From Bifidobacterium crudilactis (GTDB lineage: Bacteria; Actinomycetota; Actinomycetes; Actinomycetales; Bifidobacteriaceae), in assembly GCF_000738005.1 (NCBI RefSeq), contig NZ_JHAL01000002.1:680634-744633 (forward strand): a stretch of DNA of 64,000 bases, in the 5' to 3' direction. A program made the translations under genes and the position numbers. The notes under the pieces are model-generated. The model did not search any database. It was not told where the DNA came from and worked only from the letters and a program-made list of their open reading frames with translations. Shown here in pieces: positions 7,936-15,276 of the stretch (the stretch's first letter is position 1; every line of letters begins with the position of its first letter).

Positions 7936-7969
7936 AAAGCCCTACAGCCACAACGGTTGCGGGGCTTTT
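7936..7969 (+). terminator. Terminator after tRNA-Asn
   Basis: Arms AAAGCCC (7936-7942) and GGGCTTT (7962-7968) with T-rich 3' end, directly downstream of the tRNA. Confidence 0.75.
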
Positions 7970-8033
7970 CTCATGTCACGAAAACAATGAAAAAAGACGC
8001 ACATGAACCATATATGAACCATAAATTGCAGGG

Positions 8034-8061
8034 CAAAAAGAAAAACCCCGCCTGAGCGGGG
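8034..8061 (-). terminator. Minus-strand terminator of a vanished gene
   Basis: Arms CCCCGC and GCGGGG (8046-8061) are followed on the minus strand by a T-rich tract (complement of 8034-8045). No intact minus-strand gene precedes it. An open frame ending just upstream (stop at 8083-8085) looks like a gene tail, so the unit is probably a relic. Confidence 0.6.
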
Positions 8062-8082
8062 CGGGGAACGTGAATGCGAATC

Positions 8083-8235
8083 TCAATCATTGAGGTGGGC
8101 GACGGCGTAGTTGGTTTGTTTGCTTGGTGGTGTTTCTGCCGTATTGGGTATTGTATCCACGATTTTGGGTGTTTCATCGCTGAGGGTTTCCGTATTCGGT
8201 TTCGTGCTGGTTATGGTTGTTCCGAATGGAGGGAG
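8083..8235 (-). pseudogene. 3' remnant of a phage-like or integrase-like gene
   Basis: The minus-strand frame that ends at 8083 codes for a polar Thr/Pro/Asn-rich tail (…TLSDETPKIVDTIPNTAE…AVAHLND) followed at the right distance by a strong minus-strand terminator. Upstream it runs antisense into the intact LytTR gene, so only the tail is left. Its position beside tRNA-Asn fits the end of an integrated element. Which family it came from cannot be told. Confidence 0.35.
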
Positions 8236-8241
8236 ACATTG

Positions 8242-8688
8242 ATGGAGATTGATTACAGCCAGGATTCTACTGCAGATGCCCCGCGGGTTGTGGTTTATGC
8301 GCGGCAGCGTGATGCCGGCATCAATGCATTGCTGCAGAGGATCTCCCTTTTGGATACTCGTGACATGATTCAGGCCCGTTCGCCCGATGGCGCGGTTATT
8401 CTCAAGGTTGCTGATATCGCGTTGTTCCGTTCCAGCGACAAGCAGGTGTTCGCCAGATTCGGCGGACACGATCTGGTCGTCAGGGAGACGTTGAAGATGT
8501 TGGATCGGAACCTGCCCGAACACTTGTTTCAGAGAGTATCCAATAGCGCCATAGTCAACTTGCGGTTTCTCCGACGGTTCGATCTGCATGCCAATGGTGT
8601 CGTCAGTGCGACGCTACGCGACGAGACAAGCGTCAAAGTCACCGGAACATACATGAACGCCCTCAGAGAAAGGTTGATATCATCATGA
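8242..8688 (+). CDS. LytTR DNA-binding domain protein
   Basis: 148-residue regulator with a LytTR domain over roughly residues 45-145 (VADIALFRSSDKQVFARF, VVRETLKMLDRNLPEHLFQRVSNSAIVNLRFL). No receiver domain is present, so it belongs to the stand-alone LytTR group that is usually paired with a small membrane protein. GGAGGGAG at 8228-8234 fixes the ATG at 8242. Its stop overlaps the next start (ATGA). Such pairs are thought to be membrane-controlled regulatory systems in which the membrane partner holds the regulator back. Targets unknown. Confidence 0.85.
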   Translation: MEIDYSQDSTADAPRVVVYARQRDAGINALLQRISLLDTRDMIQARSPDGAVILKVADIALFRSSDKQVFARFGGHDLVVRETLKMLDRNLPEHLFQRVSNSAIVNLRFLRRFDLHANGVVSATLRDETSVKVTGTYMNALRERLISS

Positions 8689-9149
8689 GAATCTCATTTA
8701 ATAGAATAGTCGCCAGCATCTGCACTGGAGCGGTGATAGGCCAGTTTATAGGGTTTTGGATCTCCGTGGTGTTCTCTGCACTCAACGGTGCGGCACAATG
8801 GATACCTTCCACCCCGGGTTTTGTCGCAAGGTTCGGACAGTTCCCCGCGGTGGTGTTGTCCGCATGTATCTGGAGCGCCATCGGCGTCATGTTCAGTCTG
8901 ACGGCCGAACTGGTTTACAACCATGAGACATGGGGCATCTGGCAAAAGATGGGTGTGTACTACGTGGTGACCCTGCTGCTCTTCACACCACTGGCGAGCG
9001 TGGCGGGCTGGTTCCCACTGAACCCGCTCAACTTTCTAGGATTCGCTATCATATTTACCGTCTTGTTCGCCATCATCGGTGCGATTAACATGCTCATGGC
9101 CCGCAGAAAAGTCGACGATCTCAACCAGCATCTCAACCGCAATCGTTAG
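8685..9149 (+). CDS. DUF3021 membrane protein
   Basis: 154-residue integral membrane protein with four hydrophobic helices (about 5-30, 45-70, 88-108 and 118-138) and a basic polar C-terminus, the size and pattern of DUF3021 proteins. It is translationally coupled to the preceding LytTR gene, the usual partner. The likely role, inferred from the family, is to control the LytTR regulator at the membrane. Confidence 0.75.
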   Translation: MRISFNRIVASICTGAVIGQFIGFWISVVFSALNGAAQWIPSTPGFVARFGQFPAVVLSACIWSAIGVMFSLTAELVYNHETWGIWQKMGVYYVVTLLLFTPLASVAGWFPLNPLNFLGFAIIFTVLFAIIGAINMLMARRKVDDLNQHLNRNR

Positions 9150-9322
9150 CCGTCGGTCTCCACAAATGACTCGCTTTTAACTGAGATTGTCGTCAGTTCG
9201 CATTCGATGCGAGATGAGGGGGTCTTGGTATTGCTGGGTGTCGTTGTTGCCGTGGGTCTTCTGTGATTGCAGTCAATGGTTTCCGGCAAAGATGCCGTCA
9301 TCATCGCGTATGGACGAACCTG

Positions 9323-9351
9323 TTGACGACCTCTAGCCCATCGGCTAGTAT
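9323..9351 (+). promoter_or_regulatory. Consensus sigma-70-type promoter
   Basis: TTGACG (9323-9328), 17-base spacer, TAGTAT (9346-9351). It is one of the best promoter matches in the window yet precedes no annotated gene. Confidence 0.7.
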
Positions 9352-9357
9352 GGAATA

Positions 9358-9600
9358 GCACCCAGTGCTGGTCCTTTGTCACTTGATTCTGCCCCATCAG
9401 ACATAATGTAAATCTCATTTGCGTATGGTTGAGGACAACACCGAAGCTGAGTTTGTGAGTTCTGAGGAAATCTGTCCAGGTGAAAGGGAAATACGAATGT
9501 TCCGTATATCCGGGGAAATGTTTCCGGTCGGATTATTCTCTGGAGAACCGTTTTTAGCTCCATGAGATAGTGCAGCAGCGCGCTATAGGCGCGCTGCACG
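9358..9600 (+). ncRNA. Candidate structured small RNA
   Basis: The predicted transcript runs from about 9358 to a strong GC hairpin (arms GCAGCGCGC and GCGCGCTGC, 9575-9597). In between are several small perfect stems: ATACG/CGTAT, GGAAA/TTTCC and TTCTC/GAGAA. I do not recognise it as 6S, SRP, tmRNA or RNase P RNA. It may instead be the mRNA of the 22-residue peptide at 9497. Confidence 0.4.
9497..9565 (+). CDS. Candidate 22-residue peptide
   Basis: An ATG 8 bases after GAAAGGG opens a 22-codon frame that ends immediately before the GC-hairpin terminator. The peptide is MFRISGEMFPV followed by GLFSGEPFLAP, with no known match that I can recall. The promoter, ribosome site and terminator are well placed, but short frames arise by chance. 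Confidence 0.3.
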   Translation: MFRISGEMFPVGLFSGEPFLAP

Positions 9601-9604
9601 TGTT
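9575..9604 (+). terminator. Terminator-like GC hairpin
   Basis: Nine-bp perfect GC arms with a TATAG loop, followed by a weak T-rich stretch. Confidence 0.55.
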
Positions 9605-9995
9605 CTTGTCGCGTGGATTCTTGGTACAGCTGAATGCTTGATTGCAGATATCAGTTCCGTTATGAAATGGTACCAAGAGACGATAGCCGGCATGCACTAC
9701 GGGGAAGCTTGTGGATCATCATTGCCGAATCATCAGAACCGCTAGAACACGACCGTTTTCTATACAATTCCAATGCGCGATGATTCCGGATGTTTTCGCG
9801 TTCAGACGTATACGGAAACCCGTGAATTGATCAACGTGCAGTATCTTCAATCTTGTGGTGACCAGGCAACCAAGACATCTGTCTGGACGCAATATTGTGA
9901 TACCACACCATATCCGAGCATCCTGGTTCTGCATAGTGCCGGTGCATCCAGTCAAGGTACAAGTCCGGAAGGCTCGTGGAAGGAGAGGAACGACG

Positions 9996-10300
9996 CACAA
10001 GCTCGCGAAGCAGGATTTGAGAGAGCTGACCGAATGGGTGGAGTCAGCTGGACCTGTCGATTCCGGTATCACGTTCGGCGCAGACGAGGCTGACAGGGCG
10101 GCGGAGGAAACGCTGCGGATGATGGACGTCCCTCGTTCGGGCACCTCGGCCGACCGGAGACGGCAGCAACCCGCGATGTTAAGTGCGTTTGCTGCGCGAG
10201 TTGAACTGCGAGTTTGATGAGTATGCTCGAGATGAGCGGGCCAAGGCGAGCGAGGTCGTCCGGCGCGCGGTCAGCGAGTGCATCCACCGATGCAAGTCCG
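9996..10300 (+). pseudogene. Broken ribbon-helix-helix (CopG-type) antitoxin-like gene
   Basis: Two fragments in different frames read together as one RHH protein. The first (9996-10173) gives KLAKQDLRELTEWVES and GADEADRAAEETLRMM. The second (10174-10300) gives VRLLRELNCEFDEYARDE and KASEVVRRAVSECI, the signature of an RHH DNA-binding segment. A single frameshift near 10173 separates them. Such proteins are usually antitoxins; no toxin gene is recognisable next to it. Confidence 0.55.
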
Positions 10301-10738
10301 ATCCTCGCCAACATCTAGGTGTATATGTCCATCGGCTGTTCCAGGGCAGTACCCCGGAACATGGCGAAAGTTGTAAAAGTCTGACGGAGAACATGGACAT
10401 CACCGGCCCTGTGGTGCGGGTCTGGGATGTGTTCCGCGTGACGGCATCGTTCGAAGGTGATCTGGTCCGGGATCGCACCGACCTGAGACTGCAAGTGAAC
10501 AGCCTCAAGGGACGCAAGGATGGTCATCCCTTGAAGCTGAATATGAGGCAGCTCGCACGAATCCGCGAGATATATGAGAGCCGTGTGCTCGTGGAATGTA
10601 GGAAATCGTGTACGCAGGTTCAGCGAGGTGCCTCCTTTGCCTGTAGGGGATTGCATACCTGTATTCGATCTCGGCAGAAAATGAATATCGTTTAGTATGT
10701 AGTAATACATATTTCCTGTTTGAGGGGCGGGTGGCACG

Positions 10739-11842
10739 ATGACGAGCGGAGGGTTCGATTCAGGTGTTGTCGTTGAGCGGCTAATCACTGATGTCCGAGA
10801 AACTCTTGAAAAGGTGTTCCTCGATATTGAAAACTCATGGAGAACGGTCACTGAGGGTATCAGCAGCATGCCATTCGATGCTGCTGATATTGTAAAACAG
10901 GCGCGAAAAATGGCTGGAACAGGGAAAATGTTTCGTCCCAAGCTTTGTATCTGGTCGTATATTGCAAGTCGAGGATCGGTTTCTGATTCTTGCTATCGAG
11001 AACTGGTGCAGGTGACAAGTGCTTTGGAGCTATTTCACACCTCCGCCCTGATCCATGACGATGTTATGGATAGAGCGGACACCAGACGCGGTTTCCCCAG
11101 CATAAACGCATGGGCCAGGGATTCGATGGCTAACATTCCAGGGCAGTCAGAGGCAGCAAACCTTTTTGGTGACAATGTAGCCATTTTGGCTGGAGATATT
11201 ACCTTGGCCTCATCCTTGTCGTTAGCTTTTACCTCTTCTGATGCGATACGACGAATATGGACGGACCTGTTGAATGCCGTCTATGCCGGACAGACGTTGG
11301 ATATTTTAGGCTCGACAGGAATCGATACCGATGAAAAACGTATTGAGATTGTGGGAGCGTTGAAAACCGGCTCCTACTCTGTCTGGTATCCACTTCGTTT
11401 TGGTGCTGTTATCGGTCAGGCGAATGAAATGCAAGTATCGTTGTTGCGGCGATATGCCTTGCATGTATCGCGGGCATTCTCGTTGCGTGATGATTATCTC
11501 GGCGTTTGGGGGGATCCAGACGTGATGGGAAAACCAGCTGGGCTTGATTTGGCCGAAGGAAAATCTACTTCGATACTCCGGTTGGCGAAAAACAAGCTCA
11601 GTTCACAGGATTTCGAACGCATAGCTAAAATGAAATCCCAAGGCACTGTGTCAGAGTCCGAAATTCGATATGTCACAGACCGACTTCAGCAAGCTCAAAT
11701 CGATCAGGATATCCAGACCCTAATCAACCATGAATATGAGGAGTCCCTCGCGATGCTACAGCCGGCTAGAGGAGTATTGACCCCGGTGGGTGTGGAAGGC
11801 TTAGCTGAGATCGCGAAACAGATTGCATACCGCGTAAAGTGA
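10739..11842 (+). CDS. crtE: Polyprenyl diphosphate synthase (GGPP synthase-like, CrtE/IdsA)
   Basis: 367-residue trans-prenyltransferase that extends dimethylallyl or farnesyl diphosphate with isopentenyl diphosphate. Seen: first Asp-rich motif DDVMD (107-111), RPKL earlier, and second motif DDYLG (251-255), the form common in actinobacteria. The residues 4 and 5 before the first motif are Ala103 and Ser102, both small, which in this family allows chains longer than farnesyl; GGPP is therefore likely. The gene is clearly richer in A and T than its neighbours, suggesting transfer or a different history. It lies before desaturase and phytoene-synthase genes. The product length is inferred, not shown. 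Confidence 0.85.
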   Translation: MTSGGFDSGVVVERLITDVRETLEKVFLDIENSWRTVTEGISSMPFDAADIVKQARKMAGTGKMFRPKLCIWSYIASRGSVSDSCYRELVQVTSALELFHTSALIHDDVMDRADTRRGFPSINAWARDSMANIPGQSEAANLFGDNVAILAGDITLASSLSLAFTSSDAIRRIWTDLLNAVYAGQTLDILGSTGIDTDEKRIEIVGALKTGSYSVWYPLRFGAVIGQANEMQVSLLRRYALHVSRAFSLRDDYLGVWGDPDVMGKPAGLDLAEGKSTSILRLAKNKLSSQDFERIAKMKSQGTVSESEIRYVTDRLQQAQIDQDIQTLINHEYEESLAMLQPARGVLTPVGVEGLAEIAKQIAYRVK

Positions 11843-11870
11843 AACGCCACCTGCACGCATTCGACTTTTC

Positions 11871-12179
11871 GGGATGTGGAGGTATATGGAAGGTTGCTTG
11901 ATCTCGCTGCCGTCGAATATGCTCCGAAGATTCGCGTCGTAGTCCGAGGAGATCACGAAATTGTGTGTGGACAGACTCTCGTAGGTGCCCGTCACTCCCC
12001 AGTAGAACACCAGACAGGAACATGAATACTTCATGGAGTCAATGCGTTCGGGCGTATACCGTCCGCGTACCTTTGCCTCGTTGACGAGTTCCTTCATCGC
12101 GTAGGGGAAATCGGCGTTGCACACCACGTCGTCCGCTTCGATCAGCTCACCGTCGACCTGGATGCCAAGCACACGCGAA
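11871..12179 (-). pseudogene. Inverted 309-bp internal copy of the desaturase gene
   Basis: This segment is the reverse complement of 13512-13820 inside the crtI-type gene, with only two mismatches and no gaps over 309 bp (GGGGAGATG in the gene, GGTGAGCTG in the copy). It starts 28 bases after the crtE stop. It would code for the middle of the enzyme (about residues 257-359) on the minus strand, without start or end, so it is not a gene by itself. The near identity points to recent duplication or ongoing recombination between the copies. Confidence 0.95.
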
Positions 12180-12744
12180 CCCCTTCCTGCGCTTTTCGCA
12201 GTTCGTGTCATGTAGCCCCATCGGGCTTGTATCTGCGTGGTACGGCGATTCGCCTGTCATGTCCGTGCAGTGGTGGCCGGAGCTGCTCGAAGTGGTGTCT
12301 GAGAGCTGCCTTCACAGTAAGTCGTGAGCGGAGACAGGAAGCTCGTTTCACTGGTTGATGCCTGTCCGGACAGTGTCACTGCTGTGTCAATAATTGTTTT
12401 CGACAGGTGCTCGGGATAAGCTTCGTAACGGGATGGGTTGGGATAACCGGTGCAACTAGGACTTTCATCTATGGTGAGTTATGACATGTGAACTAGGACA
12501 TGTGAGTTAGGACTGGATGAATAGGAGCGACATACCGCGAACATGCAGCAGTCCGATAGATGAGGGATTCGACGTGCGAGGTGCAGTGTCCGCGCGCTTT
12601 ACAGGCGTCGTCGCTGCCGTTGAAGTTTCAGCACGTCAGGAACAGAAAGTGTCGAGACGTTGTCGAGAATTCGCAGGCTTCGTCGTAAACGAGGCGTGTA
12701 CGGTGATGGAAACATTCCCTGCACGACCAGAGAAGAAGGATAAC
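12180..12744. other. Upstream region of the desaturase gene
   Basis: About 560 bases between the inverted copy and the chosen crtI start. An open frame from 12517 runs in phase into crtI, but its first 76 codons do not look like the family. The notable content is a set of 14-bp tandem repeats (12474-12515). I see no other gene. Confidence 0.5.
12474..12515. repeat. Three 14-bp tandem repeats before crtI
   Basis: Units GTGAGTTATGACAT, GTGAACTAGGACAT and GTGAGTTAGGACTG follow each other without gaps; a degenerate fourth copy lies at 12450-12464. The position in the leader or promoter of crtI suggests a regulatory array or a slippage tract. Confidence 0.7.
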
Positions 12745-14250
12745 TTGACCAAGCGCGTCGTCGTTGTCGGTGCAGGTATCGGTGGCTTGTCCGCCGCCAT
12801 TCGATTGCAACATGCCGGATATGCCGTCGAAATCTATGAACGGCTGAATATGCCGGGCGGGAAAATGCATCAGATCCGCGAGAAGGGTTTCACCTTCGAC
12901 GTGGGTCCCACCATCGTGATGATGCCTTCGGTGTATCAGGACATCTTCCGACTGGCAGGCAAGGACCCGGACGACTATATTCCCATGACCAGAGTCGACC
13001 CGATGTATCAGGTCTTCTTCCAGGGCGATCCGATGAGGGAGTACACGGTGGATAACGACCTGGTGCATCTCATGAAGATGGTCGAAGGCAAAGGTCCCAG
13101 GAACGCCAAAGGTTTCCTCGACTATCTCTCCTCCATGTACACCAGATACCAGGTCGCCTTCCAGCACTTCATCACACGGCCCTTCCGTAAGCCGAGCGAC
13201 ATCTACAACCCCTTTATGCTCCGTCAGGCGTTGAAGCTCAAGACCTTTGACAGTGCCGACCATATGATGGCGAAGTTCATGCCTGACGAGGATCTGCAGC
13301 ATATGCTGAGTTTCCAAACGCTGTACATCGGCGTCTCACCGAAGAACGGCCCTTCGCTGTACAACATCATTCCGATGATCGAACTGTTGTACGGGGTGTG
13401 GTACGTCAAAGGCGGCATGCACACGGTGGCCGAGCAGATGGCACGGCTGTTCACCGAACTGGGGGGCGTCATCCATTACGGTGCCGACGTTCAACGCATC
13501 GTCACCAAGGATTCGCGTGTGCTTGGCATCCAGGTCGACGGGGAGATGATCGAAGCGGACGACGTGGTGTGCAACGCCGATTTCCCCTACGCGATGAAGG
13601 AACTCGTCAACGAGGCAAAGGTACGCGGACGGTATACGCCCGAACGCATTGACTCCATGAAGTATTCATGTTCCTGTCTGGTGTTCTACTGGGGAGTGAC
13701 GGGCACCTACGAGAGTCTGTCCACACACAATTTCGTGATCTCCTCGGACTACGACGCGAATCTTCGGAGCATATTCGACGGCAGCGAGATCAAGCAACCT
13801 TCCATATACCTCCACATCCCATCTCAGACCGAGCCCGACATGGCTCCTGAAGGACAGTCCGCCTTCTATGCGCTGCTGCCCATATCGGAGCTCGGAACGG
13901 CACAGTACGAATGGAACGAGCAGACAGTGAAGCTGTATCGCGACAAGGTTCTGGATGCGTTGAGCGCACTTCCCGGACTCGAGCACCTGCGCGAGAACAT
14001 CATCATGGAGCGTATGTTCACGCCTGAGGATTTCGAGCGAGAGTTCCACGCCTATCGCGGCGCCACTTTCGGCTTGCAGCCGACCTTGCGACAAAGCAAC
14101 CATTGGAGACCGCAGGCCAAGGCCAAGCATTGCCAAGGCTTATATTTCACCGGCAGCAGCACCCATCCCGGTGCCGGAGTGCCGATCGTGATGCAGAGCG
14201 GGAAGATCTGTGCGGAGGAACTGATGCGTGACGAGGAAGGAACACTGTGA
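12745..14250 (+). CDS. Phytoene/diapophytoene desaturase (CrtI/CrtN family)
   Basis: 501-residue FAD-dependent desaturase that would introduce double bonds into the colourless C40 or C30 carotene made by the next gene. Seen: N-terminal dinucleotide fold VVVVGAGIGGLSAAIRL, MPGGKMHQ, FDVGPTIVM, the internal FQTLYIGVSPKNGPSLYNIIP and YVKGGMHTVAE, and the C-terminal TGSSTHPGAGVPIVMQSGK, the hallmark of the family. I chose the TTG at 12745 because it follows AGAAGGA and gives the usual N-terminus; an ATG at 12706 is the main alternative. Its stop overlaps the GTG of the synthase gene. C30 versus C40 cannot be settled by eye. A 309-bp inverted copy of its centre lies upstream. Confidence 0.9.
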   Translation: MTKRVVVVGAGIGGLSAAIRLQHAGYAVEIYERLNMPGGKMHQIREKGFTFDVGPTIVMMPSVYQDIFRLAGKDPDDYIPMTRVDPMYQVFFQGDPMREYTVDNDLVHLMKMVEGKGPRNAKGFLDYLSSMYTRYQVAFQHFITRPFRKPSDIYNPFMLRQALKLKTFDSADHMMAKFMPDEDLQHMLSFQTLYIGVSPKNGPSLYNIIPMIELLYGVWYVKGGMHTVAEQMARLFTELGGVIHYGADVQRIVTKDSRVLGIQVDGEMIEADDVVCNADFPYAMKELVNEAKVRGRYTPERIDSMKYSCSCLVFYWGVTGTYESLSTHNFVISSDYDANLRSIFDGSEIKQPSIYLHIPSQTEPDMAPEGQSAFYALLPISELGTAQYEWNEQTVKLYRDKVLDALSALPGLEHLRENIIMERMFTPEDFEREFHAYRGATFGLQPTLRQSNHWRPQAKAKHCQGLYFTGSSTHPGAGVPIVMQSGKICAEELMRDEEGTL

Positions 14251-15251
14251 CATTCGCCGAAGGAGGTCCAGCGTTGTCCGATTCGAAGATTGCCGAATCG
14301 TTTGAGGCCGCAGAGGCAATCATGCGAGAGCAGGCGGTGAGTTTTTACCAGGCGTTCCGCAGTCTTCCGCCGGAACGTTTTCGCGCGGTGACGGCTGTGT
14401 ACGCGTTCTGCCGTTACGCCGATGATGTGGTCGACGAGGGAGGTTCATCCTCGCTGCCGCTGCTGGATGATCTCGAAAGGGGCGTCCATCACCTGTATCA
14501 CGGTGTCGCCGACGCGGAAGATGGCGGAGATTCGACGCCAGACGTAGCTTCGGGCAAGCCCTGGTGGGATGCATTCGCATTCAGCACGGCGGCATACCAT
14601 GTCCGGGAAGCGGACCTGATGATGCAGATCACCGGGCAGCGCATGGACGCGCACTTCCATGATCTGGAAAATACTCAGGAACTCGTGGAATACGCGCGTC
14701 TGGTCGCAGGATCGGTAGGAAGGGTACTGGTGCCGATTCTGGTCAAGGACAGTACGGTCATCGGGAACGACGAATTCATGAAGGCATGTGAATCCCTGGG
14801 CGTGGCCATGCAAATCACCAACATCCTACGAGATGTGGGAGAGGATATCCGGGAACGTGACCGCGTGTACATCCCACGCAGCGTGATGCTCGAATTCGGC
14901 ATATCACGAGCTGACCTCGAAGCGCTCTCGAAACCTCGGCAGGAAGAGCTTCGCACGGATGCCGAAAACACTGCGACCGCTCTTGATGTGCCTCAGAATT
15001 TCGTCAGGCTGTGGGAGCATCTCGCCGCTCTCGCCGATGACTGCTATCTCCCATACGAGCGTTGGATATCGGCCTTTGACGAGTCCGCACGTTTTCCATT
15101 GCTGTGCGCCGCGAAGCTGTACCAGGCGATAGAGCAGGCGGTGCGTGACCACGACTACAACTGCTTTACGCGACGTTGCTATACCGATGCGACGACGCGT
15201 GAGACCATCGTCCGAGATATTCTGTCCGCACAACGCCCGGTACAGGACTGA
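14247..15251 (+). CDS. Phytoene/squalene synthase family protein
   Basis: 334-residue head-to-head prenyl synthase that condenses two prenyl diphosphates. Seen: both Asp-rich motifs, ADDVVD (Asp59, Asp60, Asp63) and NILRDVGED (192-200), plus RVYIPRSVM. It starts with GTG inside the stop of the desaturase gene (GTGA) and has a strong GAGGAAGGA site. With an upstream prenyl synthase that has small pocket residues, GGPP and phytoene (CrtB activity) are favoured over the C30 CrtM route, but this is inference. The insertion around residues 75-95 is acidic and variable. Confidence 0.9.
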   Translation: MTFAEGGPALSDSKIAESFEAAEAIMREQAVSFYQAFRSLPPERFRAVTAVYAFCRYADDVVDEGGSSSLPLLDDLERGVHHLYHGVADAEDGGDSTPDVASGKPWWDAFAFSTAAYHVREADLMMQITGQRMDAHFHDLENTQELVEYARLVAGSVGRVLVPILVKDSTVIGNDEFMKACESLGVAMQITNILRDVGEDIRERDRVYIPRSVMLEFGISRADLEALSKPRQEELRTDAENTATALDVPQNFVRLWEHLAALADDCYLPYERWISAFDESARFPLLCAAKLYQAIEQAVRDHDYNCFTRRCYTDATTRETIVRDILSAQRPVQD

Positions 15252-15276
15252 TATACCCGCAGGGGAGTAATGCCAT

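Larger units (their letters stand above)
9150..10738. other. Degenerate accessory region
   Basis: About 1.6 kb without an intact known gene. It contains a consensus promoter, a possible 22-codon gene and a GC hairpin (9323-9597), widely spaced arms TTGGTAC/GTACCAA around 9635-9685, a broken ribbon-helix-helix gene (9996-10300), and an open frame to 10695 that I cannot relate to any family. A palindrome ATGTA-GTAA-TACAT (10697-10710) lies just before crtE. Confidence 0.5.

Noticed and set aside
8074..8241. Upstream extension of the LytTR gene
   Set aside because: The extra 56 residues are rich in Cys, Trp and Phe and unlike the family; the strong ribosome site points to 8242.
10315..10941. 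Minus-strand open frame between the RHH remnant and crtE
   Set aside because: Runs into the start of crtE on the opposite strand, no family resemblance and no ribosome site.
11801..12211. Independent short gene on the minus strand
   Set aside because: Its coding similarity comes entirely from the inverted copy of the desaturase gene; the flanking codons are unrelated and no ribosome site is seen.
12517..12744. N-terminal extension of the desaturase frame
   Set aside because: The first 76 codons do not resemble the family, the dinucleotide fold begins right after 12745, and the TTG there has a good ribosome site.
13512..13820. Assembly artefact as sole explanation of the inverted copy
   Set aside because: Two consistent mismatches and clean, unrelated flanks on both sides argue for a real duplication, though read-level proof is not available here.
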